Below, in pieces: positions 42,201-44,439 of a DNA stretch of 64,000 nt. Made by a program: the position numbers and the translations under genes. Source of the stretch: Lithodes maja (Eukaryota; Arthropoda; Malacostraca; Decapoda; Lithodidae). The stretch covers positions 62,001 to 126,000 of the forward strand of contig JBAKBP010004404.1 in the NCBI GenBank assembly GCA_037953745.1, written 5' to 3'. Below the pieces are notes generated by a model that did no database searches, had not been told where the DNA came from, and saw nothing but the letters and a program-made list of their open reading frames with translations. Numbering within the stretch: position 1 is the stretch's first letter; each line of letters starts with the position of its first letter.

Positions 42201-44439
42201 AAACTATTTGTTGTACTTGCTTGACAGATACCGGTATACTTATCTGATATAAAAAGATATAATTCATATTGGTCAATGTATTTTATCTCTAATTTTTAAT
42301 AATCTACAGCGGGCAATCATGGCTGGTGTGAGCCCAGCTATCCAGACGTGGTCCATCAACACCTCCATCATGCAGCTGCGATCCATGATGACCCGTATGA
42401 CCATCACCGACGACCATATCCGTCGCTATGTTGTGTCTCCGGATGAGGGCCGACGCATGGAGGAGGAACGTACCCGCCGCCAGAAGGCCCACGAATCCTC
42501 CCCACCAGCCTCTACCACCTCCACCACTAGTACTACATCCTCCACCGTCAACAGCCATCCTCCTCCACCACAATCCTCTGATACCACCACTGCTCAAGAT
42601 AATGTGGTTCATGTCACAGCTGCCAACGGACCACCAGTAGAGGTTAGTTCATAAGTTAAATCACTTTGTCTATAAGAGCAAGGTGATAGTCTGAAGCTAT
42701 CATCAGGTGTCTTGACATTTCTCTCTCTCTTTCTCTTTTTCAGCCTTTTGAACAAGGCCGAAAGAGAGAGATGTCCAGGCAGAATACCTAGTCCATGATT
42801 CAATATTTTCTGGAAGCCCAAAACCTGAAAGAGAGGGGTTTATGATATACTGGTTATTTTGCAAGTTTTACAATTTTATATAGTTTAAGATTATAAAAGT
42901 TCTGCATATCTAAGTCATGTATGGATCCAAATTCTATTTGATATAATAACATTATCGCTAACAAGATGTGATGCAATATTATTACTACTTCCGAAGTATC
43001 AATAACACCATTGCTGTATTTATCAGCCTATGGAAGTAGAGGAAGTAGGAGGGATGGAAGAAGTGAGCACCGCCCCGAGCCTAGAGTCAGCCCTGGACCA
43101 GGGGGGTATGGAGGGAGCCACAGGAGGAGCTCAGGAGGAGGATGAAGAGAAGGAAGACGAGCCACCCATCATCATCAGTGACAAGCCTCAGTCATGGCAC
43201 TCAGCTGTCCCACAGGTATGGAGGGATAATTGTTTATAGTTATTTTGACCTATGTTGTGAAAGCAATCGAAGGTGTTTGTTTGACTGGATTAGAAGGCAA
43301 GGATATAAAATATATTAAACTCGACAACTTTTGAAATGCATGCTGAACATAGCAAAACAAAACATTAATTAAAGTCTCAAACAATTGCAAAACAGAATAA
43401 CAAAGTGGGGCGCTACAGTCAAGACCGCTGCAGGTCACCCGCCATATCTGACCCACCTTATGTGCAAATGGCATGAAAGGTTGGGGTGGGTAACAGATAT
43501 TCATTATGGGTAATGTTTGTTGATGTGCATGAAGATGATGCCAATACAGTACCTGTACAGTATATAAGATTAAAATTATAGTTAGCCTTATCTGATAACA
43601 AGATTCCCATTATCAATATATATTGTAACATTTTATTTATTTATGTTAGGAATGGATCCCGGTGATCGCCCGTGATGTAGAGAGGCAGCGTCGAGGGGTA
43701 CCAGATACGGGACTAAGTGATGCTTACTTGTGTGGCATGCCTCTCAAGCGACGTAAGCTGGCATCACAACACAAGCCCCATGGATCAGTTCAGCAAGTTG
43801 TACAAGGTTCGTATGCTTAATCATGTAGTCAAATTTGGGCTTAGCATTCATATATATTTGTTCATACCAGCGCCAGTTGGACTAGATAATAATACGTCAG
43901 GCGCCTGGCCCGGGGAGCTGGTGTATATGAAGGATCATGCCTGGATGTGAGGTGGGCGGGCATATTGGTGTGCTCCGCTGCGAGTCTGCCTGCTGAGACC
44001 GTAACCGCTCCGGGAGGTCTGCAGCCGGGGGAGTGCTGGAGGCCCTTAGTGATCCTTGGTCTCTGGGTCTTCTCCTGGGCGACCTAGATGTTTATGAATA
44101 TATACCCGTTTTTTTTTATTTTGTGTTATGTTGTCCCTGTTCGGGCTCTCTAGTCAGCCACCCCCAGCTATGGGGTATGTGCCTGAGTACAGTATATACA
44201 TACATACATTTGATGTTATTAAAAATACCTTTCCCCCAGACACCCTGCGACACAGCATGCGAGGAGCAGACATCAATAGAGTAGTGATGGACAGTGTAGC
44301 GGGTGAGGCAGCATCTCAACTTGGGGAGTCCTTCGCCGGCCATATGCGTACCTCTCTCAGGGAACGTCTCGACCACAACAAAGACTTTGTGCCCGAAAAG
44401 TTCCCCAAGAGCGAGGAAAATATACGTAAAAAGAAGTGA
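8820..44439 (+). CDS. BAG6: BAG6 (BAT3/Scythe) C-terminal part, 12 exons joined, about 723 aa, 5' exons missing
   Basis: BAG6 is the scaffold of a cytosolic and nuclear holdase complex, with GET4/TRC35 and UBL4A as known partners. The complex hands tail-anchored proteins to the membrane-insertion pathway and sends mislocalised proteins to ubiquitination. Exons: 8820-9033, 20547-20718, 23730-23786, 25095-25349, 37044-37214, 37681-37875, 39073-39172, 40317-40447, 42310-42642, 43027-43215, 43650-43806, 44240-44439; phases agree at every junction. The diagnostic part is the C-terminus: AVPQ-EWIPVIARDVERQR, LSDAYLCGMPLKRRK (nuclear-signal-like) and a final helical BAG-like stretch ending near VPEKFPKSEENIRKKK. 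This matches the order and spacing of vertebrate BAG6 (EWVPIIQQDI, LSDAYLSGMPAKRRK, FP near the end). Long Pro/Ser/Thr/Gln-rich linkers also fit. The ubiquitin-like N-terminus must lie left of the window. Exon edges are by GT-AG and frame only; alternative or missed exons are possible. Confidence 0.88.
9815..9880 (+). repeat. MITE-A fragment
   Basis: It begins ATAATGTAAAACTTGGAAAA and continues AAACAAACCAAAACAGGAAC, matching the family start with divergence. Only the first 60 bp are present. Confidence 0.6.
11800..12045 (-). repeat. SINE-B copy with CATA-repeat tail
   Basis: Read on the - strand it ends GGCCACCCCCAGCTATGGGG, TATGTGCCTGTGTATATACA, then a CATA-type tail. This 3' end is shared by at least eight other copies in the window. 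The tail lies at the low-coordinate side (11810-11860). Confidence 0.7.
13056..13200 (+). repeat. tRNA-derived SINE (SINE-A)
   Basis: A tRNA-like head (13089-13165) has an A-box-like TGGTGTAATGG and a perfect B box GGTTCGAATCC at 13141-13151. The acceptor ends do not pair, so it is not a tRNA gene. An upstream block (AATAAATCGTAGGCGTG) and the downstream TTTAATTAATTTCATTG body recur at 52896-53040, which marks it as a SINE. Confidence 0.7.
13678..13975 (+). mobile_element. MITE-A copy, near full length
   Basis: It starts AAAATGTAAAACTTGCAAAC and runs through CAAAATTGGGACAAGGAC, CACATAGGGTGTACATTAC and AAGTCCGGGACGTTCTGG to CTCTGCATGAATAATAG. It is very close to the copy at 25403-25745. Confidence 0.8.
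14040..14400 (+). repeat. Diverged dispersed repeat with GGAGGTTATGTTTTTGCC motif
   Basis: It contains GGAGGTTATGTTTTTGCCTC, AAGATATCTCACAAGTTTAT and a GGGCAGATAGGATATGC block repeated twice (14164 and 14230). I recall similar GTTATG/GATAACTCA sequences as widespread in marine animal genomes, but cannot check this here. Confidence 0.35.
14669..14706. repeat. Homopolymer T tract (about 38 bp)
   Basis: An uninterrupted T run in a BAG6 intron, probably the poly-A tail of an antisense insertion or plain slippage. Its length is likely to be unreliable. Confidence 0.9.
14880..15085 (-). repeat. SINE-B copy, second 5'-half type
   Basis: On the - strand the 3' end reads GAGTCGGCCACCCCAAGCAA-like and TATGTGCCTGAGTTATATAC. 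The 5' half (GGTGGAGGCGAGGAATCCTC, then TGAGACAGAGAAACAGGCGA) matches the copies at 37278 and 41280 rather than those at 39900 and 43868. Confidence 0.7.
15197..15408. mobile_element. Short TA-flanked TIR element (Tc1/mariner-like MITE)
   Basis: The inverted ends are about 48 bp, beginning CAGTTGGCCACATAAGTTCT and continuing GTTCCTCGCCATGATCTTAT, flanked by TA on both sides. The 212-bp element has no coding capacity. Confidence 0.85.
15538..15760 (+). repeat. Dispersed repeat R1 copy 1
   Basis: It starts TTTCCTTGCTAGACCTCCAT and includes AGAAAAATGTCCCGGCCAAA, TCGCTCACCAGGAAAA and AAATGGCACGAAAGGTC. It matches 21474-21725 in the same order and orientation. The type is unknown. Confidence 0.7.
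16134..16583 (+). mobile_element. I/Nimb-like element copy 4, 5'-truncated 3' end
   Basis: It covers only the last 450 bp of ORF2 (from VNKLCSVKPSVSGW) and the 3' UTR with a TAATG tail. The target duplication is ACAGTACT (16126-16133 and 16584-16591). A 2-bp loss at TCTATC-CCG shifts the frame of the last residues. It is typical of a 5'-truncated LINE insertion. Confidence 0.95.
16598..16760 (+). repeat. MITE-A fragment (3' part)
   Basis: It matches the family from TACTACATGAGCAAGTTAAT to CTGTATGAATAAAGAAACTA. It lies just beyond the target duplication of the I/Nimb-like fragment, so the LINE may have inserted into it. Confidence 0.7.
16800..17376 (+). mobile_element. TTAA-flanked non-autonomous element (piggyBac-like), family P1 copy 1
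   Basis: TTAA occurs at both ends (16800-16803, 17373-17376). The ends are TTAACCTAAGAAGTGCGCAT and, reversed, TTAACCCGGCGGACTGCGGG. TTAA duplication with C-rich ends is the piggyBac signature. An inverted copy lies at 26058-26697. It holds an A tract of about 26 bp and a CTCT microsatellite, but no ORF. Confidence 0.8.
17517..18003. mobile_element. TTAA-flanked element (piggyBac-like MITE)
   Basis: The left end is TTAACCCTCCGACCCCGG and the right end, reversed, TTAACCCTTCAAACCCGG; both carry TTAA. It is 487 bp with no transposase. It contains two matching blocks, GTACAATGTTGTACCACCCG and GTACACGTGTGTACCAACCG, near the right end. Confidence 0.8.
18066..18494. mobile_element. TTAA-flanked element (piggyBac-like MITE), family P2
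   Basis: TTAA occurs at both ends (TTAACCCTTAACCAACG and, reversed, TTAACTACCTGCCAGGCGGG). The interior (GGTGTCATTGGAAAGCTCT, TACGCTCTGG, GCATGAAAA) matches the element at 34770-35266. Confidence 0.75.
18630..18835 (-). repeat. SINE-B copy with CTAT-repeat tail
   Basis: On the - strand: GGTGACCTGGATGTGTGTGA, TGTTCTTGCTCTGTCTTGAG, TCGGCTACCCCCAAAATGGG, then a tail of ATAG repeats (18635-18663). Confidence 0.7.
18880..20254. mobile_element. TA-flanked TIR transposon (pogo/Tigger-like), non-autonomous, 1.4 kb
   Basis: The left end CAGTGAACCCTCAAATTACA is mirrored at the right by TACTTTGAGGGTTCACTG, with TA on each side. I recall Tigger-type ends as very similar. The TTAA element at 19086-19556 is nested in it. 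No open transposase remains; small ORFs are not convincing. Confidence 0.85.
19086..19556. mobile_element. TTAA-flanked element (piggyBac-like) with internal minisatellite
   Basis: The ends are TTAACCCTTTACTAGCGG and, reversed, TTAACCCTCGTCTAGCGG: a clear inverted repeat with TTAA. Near the left end (19133-19232) is a tandem array of a GGGTGAAGATCGAGTGAAAAT-like unit (about 21 to 34 bp, variable). It is nested within 18880-20254. Confidence 0.85.
20385..20535 (+). repeat. SINE-A (tRNA-derived) copy, decayed head
   Basis: It reads GTGTGAGTATCCTAGGTTCC, where the B box is damaged, then TTGGAGTACAACATGTATTC and an ATTAGTTTAATTGATTTC body. The same body is at 39800-39890. It ends just before BAG6 exon B. 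Confidence 0.6.
20547..20718 (+). CDS. BAG6: BAG6 exon B
   Basis: The acceptor is TTCCCTCCAG and the donor CAG-GTGAG. It encodes NATQTRVTHRPHVHVTPLNV, then PGMGMNQFDPFLPCQSHHI and a basic RRRH stretch. The FDPFLPC block looks like a conserved short motif. One base completes the codon from exon A and the exon ends in phase 0. Confidence 0.85.
21235..21470 (+). repeat. SINE-B copy preceded by TTTA microsatellite
   Basis: The TTTA repeats (21235-21271) are followed by CCTTGGTGATCCCTGGCCTC, TGGGTCTTCTCCTGGGTGAC and TTGAGTCAGCCACCCCCAG. The usual AGCTATGGGG is replaced by an A-rich run. Confidence 0.7.
21474..21725 (+). repeat. Dispersed repeat R1 copy 2
   Basis: It matches 15538-15760 from TTTCCTTGCTAGACCTCCAT onward, including AAATGGCACGGAGGGTC. 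Its end has short direct repeats of TTAAAATCGCC. Confidence 0.7.
21830..22730 (+). pseudogene. RTE-like element remnant, endonuclease part
   Basis: Reading through several stops and frameshifts gives an EEP endonuclease in order: NCVLQELKDRSVDV, SETHLLGS, KEGVAVILSDRSV, VIFLGDLNDRVRNKEIEGIV and LFDYAIID. The LGDLN motif is the endonuclease signature, and the layout matches the N-terminal half of RTE-like LINEs such as the RT remnant at 6377-8560. It is heavily degraded and the RT half is missing after about 22730. Confidence 0.65.
22944..23660 (-). pseudogene. RTE-like element, 5'-truncated C-terminal part, ATAG tail
   Basis: The - strand encodes LKVNAGKSKVMVF, a stop, then 211 open residues: NSFKYLGSVLSKDGTMDEEV, PTLTYGSEAWTLVERLRPR, NNLRWFGHMERM, GRGRPNERWKDGV and a final HPFGDHGVRQ. 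These are the post-RT blocks of RTE-like LINEs. The 3' end at low coordinates carries ATAG repeats (22945-22966). It is less decayed than the neighbouring endonuclease remnant, so it is a separate, younger insertion. Confidence 0.85.
23730..23786 (+). CDS. BAG6: BAG6 exon C (57-bp micro-exon)
   Basis: The acceptor is GTTCCCCTGCAG and the donor CAG-GTAC. It encodes 19 residues, TQDQGSSPGQSRRQATNNQ, a low-complexity linker. It is symmetric (phase 0-0), so it could be skipped without breaking frame. Support is weaker than for the others because it is short. Confidence 0.7.
23787..24344. other. BAG6 intron, no recognisable element
   Basis: AT-rich DNA between exon C and the MITE-A copy. I see no gene or named repeat here. 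Confidence 0.6.
24345..24600 (+). mobile_element. MITE-A copy
   Basis: It starts TATAATGTAAAACTTGCAAA and includes CGCTATGTGGAAATAACGC and GGGAAGTCCGGGACGT. It is diverged and short of the 3' part. Confidence 0.75.
24715..24901 (+). mobile_element. 3'-end fragment of a divergent relative of the 2A-type LINE family
   Basis: It ends CTGTTCGGCCAGGCAGCTTG followed by GGGAACAACAACAACAAC, the same coding end (LFGQAA) and AAC tail as the family at 38223 and 60041. Upstream identity is low, so it is an older or different subfamily. Confidence 0.7.
25095..25349 (+). CDS. BAG6: BAG6 exon D with polyglutamine tract
   Basis: The acceptor is TTATTATTAG and the donor CAG-GTAAAA. It encodes a Ser/Gln-rich start, then NPLALFANLMAEAFSGRQ, a run of nine Gln built from mixed CAA/CAG (25255-25281), and GGDPQISDQMFAQLVQ. 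It is symmetric (85 codons, phase 0-0). A decayed second copy without the polyQ lies at about 34184-34305. A MITE-A copy begins about 55 bp after the donor. Confidence 0.88.
25403..25745 (+). mobile_element. MITE-A copy, longest
   Basis: It runs from TTAAAATGTAAAACTTGCAA through CTCTGCATGAATAAAGAAAC to the GTCAAAATATT region. It is nearly identical to 13678-13975. It starts about 55 bp after the BAG6 exon D donor. Confidence 0.8.
25746..26057. other. BAG6 intron, no recognisable element
   Basis: AT-rich sequence without ORFs. Some of it may be the tail of the MITE-A copy. Confidence 0.5.
26058..26697 (-). mobile_element. TTAA-flanked element (piggyBac-like), family P1 copy 2, inverted relative to copy 1
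   Basis: It is the reverse complement of 16800-17376, with TTAA at 26058-26061 and 26694-26697. Shared blocks include GGCCCCTGGGCCATGCAAAA, GAGGTATATTTTCGTGCTAA and AACCCATAATAGGCGC. It has a 24-bp A tract. Confidence 0.85.
26698..26966. other. BAG6 intron before the I/Nimb-like insertion
   Basis: A-rich sequence with AGAAAA repeats (26744-26766) and nothing else I recognise. Confidence 0.5.
26979..27780 (+). promoter_or_regulatory. 5' UTR of the I/Nimb-like element
   Basis: The first seven bases CCCCGCC can pair with GGCGGGG at 27010-27016, enclosing a CCACC/GGTGG hairpin (26996-27011 region). LINEs of this group carry internal promoters and sometimes HDV-like ribozymes at the 5' end, so this is where either would sit; both are inference. 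The UTR is G/C-rich at first and becomes T-rich (27655-27730) shortly before the ORF1 ATG at 27781. Confidence 0.6.
27781..29994 (+). CDS. ORF1 (gag-like, CCHC) of I/Nimb-like copy 2, 737 aa
   Basis: This is the same protein as ORF1 of copy 1, starting MVRPSNPTTPDQ. The frame is open upstream to 27583, but the ATG at 27781 is preferred because it aligns with the copy 1 start. The three knuckles are intact (CRGCWRFGHPMKYC, CPYCAQPGHIADAC and the looser third). Differences from copy 1 include a small in-frame insertion near the C-terminus (FSAFS) and changes in the Ser/Pro-rich part (PRPRPSSSG). Low-complexity Ser/Pro stretches tolerate length change; the knuckle region is nearly unchanged. Confidence 0.9.
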   Translation: MVRPSNPTTPDQAKAHPVPVPRDLTDSPPDLSQLSGASALDASVPTRTVPAQTSDSLLIDRSPAPSSASALVVMECVTSLSDSSLVQPALSSQASSSISLPAPPVPPSSLPSFAIPSTASATLPSSIASSSHIVTFEPYSPSFSSSSVPSPSVPSTSVSSSARPRSSILPLSDLFAPADFVKFFSIPASAPLAGDDLLFHLSLLQRVGKDVTFHSRHDHSRLVTVQTESQAAAMAAFADPNGTPIPAFKDQRMNSCTGTVLIPSYIQLGDRDFKDCADLIGKAVVAQDHVVINIVCYTIQPRHNRRYPSNIAKITFDGNILPSHVIVGGTRIDVLESLPRPQQCRGCWRFGHPMKYCRSLNPDYPTCPYCAQPGHIADACPSPTPCCLNCKASHPAYSHDCPVYKFESEVTILKAKQGLTHSAARKEALRLGFSPRPISALLSHPPVSSSTPSVPLPLSSSSSSSPSSVPLSIPSSLPSPPSVSSVSTPPLTVSSSSIPLSNSFSVLDSSTPTSVSSPRPRPSSSGLAQRPTRQRSHPKPSSRSPPPSSRGSLSFRSPVSTKRISKIPSRTSRSPSPHSSSKRRDFHRTVRSPSPGEKKKKRLPPSSTPPSSSSLSLSSSSCLRPPSVLNMSFESIPKIRAFLDSSRPPPLTVSADIHPVPSTLPLTPQPPPPSPVPPSSVSTPSRPSSLPSVSLSFSAFSSSHSGPPLSSSLSLSSLPMPPGFRSSPLPPSLLSPR
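29995..30379 (+). repeat. Inter-ORF spacer of I/Nimb-like copy 2
   Basis: It has the same length class and the same three TTGTACATAAGTGTGTG-like repeats as 2209-2594, with scattered substitutions. Confidence 0.7.
30380..34072 (+). CDS. ORF2 (endonuclease, RT, RNase H) of I/Nimb-like copy 2, 1230 aa
   Basis: It has the same length as copy 1 ORF2 with every catalytic motif kept: QET at 33-35, LGDFN, SDH, YVDD at 663-666, RNase H D959 with TAELYAI, SDS and WVPSHVG, and the terminal C-C-H-C finger. By eye about 17 residues differ from copy 1 (for example I/V, T/A, R/H changes) and none hits a motif. This is likely to be a functional ORF. It overlaps nothing on the host side except that it is within a BAG6 intron. 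Confidence 0.95.
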   Translation: MSILQWNLRSLNAQRIDLRFLLSLHSPKVVCLQETRLFSPPVPFPHYSFYSSPHSLYDTCLLIHRSVPFEELSFSTHFPCTFARVYLDRWFTVVSVYLSPSLPVDFTEFSGILSKLPTPFLVLGDFNGRHTLWGDNVISPRGRRLEPFLSARNLFILNSGAPTRFDARTRTFSCIDLSLCSPSVSLDFHWSVLENSHNSDHFPILLSLTTYSPTPNSPRWCFQRADWSSFASLTVPSLLPPPFSSVRVMLSFFLDLVFGAALTSVPRTSRPFSSKCVPWWSPECSRALRVKRAAWKSFRRKRLTPASQESFFLFRRASALFRRTTKAAKRRSWESYVSSLTSRTPVASVWKRIRKISGKHLPFRAPVLRIDGVSVADSETIANRLGSYFSSVSSGSHLSAEFHSLKVVAESTPITFSLSSDESYNAPFSSSELRTALRACKNTSEGPDGIHYLMLKHLSLQALVFLLALYNKIWSSGVFPPSWSTALTIPFLKPGKSGFSPQDYRPIVLTSCLCKLFERMINARLMWFLESRHLLSSSQFGFRRARSTLDPLIRLESYIRTAFARRQTVIAVFFDLEKAYDSTWKYHILRQLRSCGIYGNLGVFIQNFLSSRSFRVRVASHLSRLYPQLEGVPQGCVLSTILFLIAINGIVSSLPVGVRSSLYVDDFAIYAADSDIAALRLLIQSAILAVSSWATHHGFRFSTSKSCAMSFTRCHSIPHPPLTLYGTALPYRSSTTFLGLTFDSRLNWSAHVSSLKVAALLRLRLLQSLSHLTWGADRALLLRLHTVLVLSKLDYGCQVYSSASDSVLHALDSVHHSGLRLALGAFRSSPVESLYAESGFPSLYRRRALLSLRSYARLQQFPSSFLSLPPSVVATFSSHPRLGSPFSVRMLSLLASCSFPVSNVLPFRFCSFPPWLFPRPSVCPSILPCSKSSTSPLVLRSRFLDHLSLHATTTPVFTDGSKTSVGVGFAVLFPTCSYQYSLPSVASILTAELYAIFIALRFMCSFPSSSFTLFSDSLSALLILQSSPALHPLVLSIQEWLFRLSVRKKLVRFCWVPSHVGVCGNERVDCLARSAAVRGTRSSLAVPASDFFPALSRFLWSRWQTQWSAISVNKLRSVKPSVSGWSDPSHRNRRWETALARLRIGHARLTHSFLMSRSPPTLCSRCTVQLSVSHIFLDCPLFSVARTRFFPFLAFLRQPPCLADFLSESPSFSISRIMSFLHHVRVLDDI
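34184..34305 (+). pseudogene. Decayed duplicate of BAG6 exon D
   Basis: The translation reads LFVNLLTEVFSGQ, a TAG stop at 34231-34233, then ATPAGPIKQL and EPQISNHMFIHLIQ, ending at CAG-GTAAAG. Exon D reads LFANLMAEAFSGRQATPGGP, polyQ, then DPQISDQMFAQLVQ and CAG-GTAAAA. Order, frame and donor match; the polyQ and its flanks are absent. The in-frame stop means it cannot be used as a coding exon as it stands. It lies just right of the I/Nimb-like insertion, which may have removed or moved its left side. Confidence 0.8.
34312..34769. other. BAG6 intron, no recognisable element
   Basis: Unremarkable sequence between the decayed exon and a TTAA element. Confidence 0.5.
34770..35266. mobile_element. 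TTAA-flanked element (piggyBac-like), family P2
   Basis: The left end is TTAACCCTTCTTTGGCGG and the right end, reversed, TTAACACCTAACGAGCGG, both with TTAA. The interior (GTGTCATTGGAAAGCTCTG, TTTTACGCTCTGG, AGGCATGAAAATGA) matches 18066-18494, and the left part resembles 19086 (GAGTGAAAGAAA). Confidence 0.8.
35320..35390 (-). repeat. MITE-A terminal fragment
   Basis: On the - strand it reads AAATTAAAATGTAAAACTTG, then CAAACTAAACAAACCAAAAT. Only one family end is present. Confidence 0.75.
35545..36965 (+). pseudogene. CR1/Jockey-like non-LTR RT, 5'-truncated and frameshifted
   Basis: RT blocks run in order: VPKKGDRSQPSNYRPIALIS, RQYGFLKGRSTGDLL, a frameshift near 35770, then FSIALDISKAFDRVWH, GVPQGSVLSPILFLIFINDL, HSYADDSTLHYS and LGVSFSSALIWKDHI. 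The thumb and C-terminal part follow to SLPESVFPSSYDLNCFKLRV at 36903, after a second frameshift near 36640. The YADD is present, but there is no endonuclease and no RNase H. The 3' UTR continues to about 36965. Such elements are CR1/Jockey-like; the clade is not resolved by eye. A 107-bp piece of the same 3' end is at 8056-8162. Confidence 0.85.
37044..37214 (+). CDS. BAG6: BAG6 exon E
   Basis: The acceptor is CTGTTGGTTCAG and the donor GTA-GTAAGT. It encodes GVMSQVSGSLNTGD, a Ser/Gln linker and SLHEFLQPFDGGMF, ending in an acidic stretch and LFYQLFNTV. The intron before it (25350-37043) holds the complete I/Nimb-like element. It is symmetric, 57 codons. Confidence 0.85.
37278..37475 (+). 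repeat. SINE-B copy, second 5'-half type
   Basis: AGGAATCCTCCTCCCTTTGT and ACTAGACGAGACTGAGAAAG form the 5' half; the 3' half is CTCGAGTCGGCCACCCCCAG, CTATGGGGTATGTGCCTGAG and TATATACATAC. Confidence 0.8.
37613..37652 (+). mobile_element. Forty-base 3' end of the 2A-type LINE family
   Basis: It reads GTTCGACCAGGCAGCTTAGG then GAACAACAACAACAAG. It is an extreme 5' truncation ending about 28 bp before the BAG6 exon F acceptor. Confidence 0.75.
37681..37875 (+). CDS. BAG6: BAG6 exon F, helical domain part 1
   Basis: The acceptor is TTTCTTCCAG and the donor GCG-GTGAG. It encodes SLSIGDLVQLFFGRATTVNQ followed by LRGPLQRFVRERAL and RAIDTVIQDLHPHLVLTA, clearly helical and continuing into exons G and H. 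This block probably corresponds to the conserved BAG6-specific helical domain (DUF3538-like); that mapping is an inference. The 3' end of a retrotransposon fragment stops only about 28 bp before the exon. Confidence 0.88.
38223..38905 (-). mobile_element. 2A-type LINE family copy C1, 5'-truncated
   Basis: It is flanked by the 14-bp duplication ACAACTTCTAGTTG (38209-38222 and 38906-38919). The AAC tail lies at the low-coordinate side. The - strand is open from LQTIQNKALKIITGCTATAP to CHS-type ends: HLARLRCGHHPALLSYQKRL, the finger CPGCNTAPHTIKHIIEDC (C-x2-C-x8-H-x4-C) and LFGQAA. There are no disabling mutations in this part, so it is young. Confidence 0.93.
38920..39072. other. Short intron remainder before BAG6 exon G
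   Basis: AT-rich with a pyrimidine-poor acceptor region; nothing else seen. Confidence 0.5.
39073..39172 (+). CDS. BAG6: BAG6 exon G, helical domain part 2
   Basis: The acceptor is AACATTTCAG and the donor ATA-GTAAGT. It encodes GDAAIHEGIDYVNTVHNFIR and HRLHDIFHLVLNH, and ends one base into a codon completed by exon H (Thr). Confidence 0.88.
39735..40200 (+). repeat. SINE-B copy (first 5'-half type) with nested SINE-A
   Basis: It starts CGCCAGTTGGACTAGATAAT and GGCGCCTGGCCCGGGGAGCC, is interrupted by a tRNA-derived SINE-A (39788-39895), and resumes TGAAGGGTCATGCCTGGATG. It ends AGCTATGGGATATATGCCTG with a CATA tail. The uninterrupted copy at 43868 shows the insertion site. Confidence 0.8.
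39788..39895 (+). repeat. SINE-A copy nested in SINE-B
   Basis: It reads TAGTATCCTAGGTTCGAGTC (a B-box-like core), CTTGGAGTACCACATGTATT and a TTTAATTGCTTTCATTAGTT body. The A box is missing, so it is 5'-truncated. Confidence 0.65.
40317..40447 (+). CDS. BAG6: BAG6 exon H, helical domain part 3
   Basis: The acceptor has a long T tract and CCCCCAG; the donor is GTG-GTAAGT. It encodes FGPSLVALVRRALGEFIALS, then LHCFTDGAQGLERVLQERV. The phase fits exon G. Confidence 0.88.
40645..40775. mobile_element. MITE-A short copy with both inverted ends
   Basis: It begins AATTAAAATGTAAAACTTGC and ends GCAAGTTTTGCATTTTAATT, inverted repeats of about 25 bp. This copy shows that the family is a TIR element rather than a SINE. 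Confidence 0.8.
40835..40930 (+). repeat. MITE-A fragment, divergent subfamily
   Basis: It reads AATTAAAATGTAAAACTTAC, then CAAAACAGGAACCGCAC. It is close to 9815 and 54055. Confidence 0.65.
40949..41268. mobile_element. TTAA-flanked element (piggyBac-like MITE)
   Basis: It starts TTAACCCCCTACTGAAACG and ends GGGATTGCATGGGTTAA. Inside the right end is a direct repeat of an AGCCGTCGCTGGGA block (41196 and 41241). Confidence 0.75.
41280..41462 (+). repeat. SINE-B copy, second 5'-half type
   Basis: It reads AGGAATCCTCCTCTCCTTAT, ACTAGACAAGACAGAGAAAG and then CTCGAGTCGGCCACCCCCAG. The tail is lost where a MITE-A copy begins. Confidence 0.75.
41468..41800 (+). mobile_element. MITE-A copy
   Basis: It runs from TATAATGTAAAACTTGCAAA to GAATAAAGAAACTACCG, with all internal blocks present. 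It follows directly on a SINE-B copy. Confidence 0.8.
41938..42190 (+). mobile_element. MITE-A copy interrupted by a CATA-rich piece
   Basis: The start AAATTAAAATGTAAAACTTG and the middle CAAACTAGTTGCACATATA region match the family. Between them (42062-42095) is a TATGTCTGGGTATATACATA piece like a SINE-B tail. Confidence 0.7.
42310..42642 (+). CDS. BAG6: BAG6 exon I
   Basis: The acceptor is AATCTACAG and the donor GAG-GTTAGT. It encodes AGVSPAIQTWSINTSIMQLR, an arginine- and glutamate-rich helix (MEEERTRRQKAHE), then a Thr/Ser/Pro linker. It is symmetric, 111 codons. Confidence 0.88.
42643..43026. other. BAG6 intron, no named element
   Basis: It contains a CTCT tract (42720-42740) and a short MITE-A-like end (TTTTGCAAGTTTTACAATTT at 42858). 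Confidence 0.5.
43027..43215 (+). CDS. BAG6: BAG6 exon J, acidic linker
   Basis: The acceptor is TATTTATCAG and the donor CAG-GTATGG. It encodes an acidic, methionine-rich stretch (PMEVEEVGGMEEV, EEDEEKEDEPP) ending in KPQSWHSAVPQ, which leads into the conserved EWIPVI block of exon K. Confidence 0.9.
43216..43649. other. BAG6 intron, no named element
   Basis: AT-rich sequence; I see no repeat or gene. Confidence 0.5.
43650..43806 (+). CDS. BAG6: BAG6 exon K, conserved EWIPVI/KRRK block
   Basis: The acceptor is TTATGTTAG and the donor AAG-GTTCGT. It encodes EWIPVIARDVERQRRGVPD, then LSDAYLCGMPLKRRKL. This is the most diagnostic BAG6 segment and carries a basic nuclear-localisation-like cluster. 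It ends in phase 1. Confidence 0.95.
43868..44215 (+). repeat. SINE-B copy, complete first type
   Basis: It starts ACCAGCGCCAGTTGGACTAG, has GGTCATGCCTGGATG-like and TGCTGGAGGCCCTTAGTGAT blocks, then CAGCCACCCCCAGCTATGGG and a CATA tail (44203-44215). It ends about 25 bp before the last BAG6 exon. Confidence 0.85.
44240..44439 (+). CDS. BAG6: BAG6 last exon, BAG-like C-terminus and stop
   Basis: The acceptor is TTCCCCCAG. It encodes the final helices (LRHSMRGADINRVVMDSVA, then GHMRTSLRERLDHNKDFVPE) and a lysine-rich end, with TGA at 44437-44439. In vertebrate BAG6 this region holds the BAG-like domain that binds UBL4A. The last codons and stop are the seed of the tandem repeats that follow. 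Confidence 0.93.

Noticed and set aside
42304..42612. Antisense glycine-rich frame opposite BAG6 exon I
   Set aside because: The + strand is supported by splice sites, phase and continuity with BAG6; the antisense frame has no homology I recognise.
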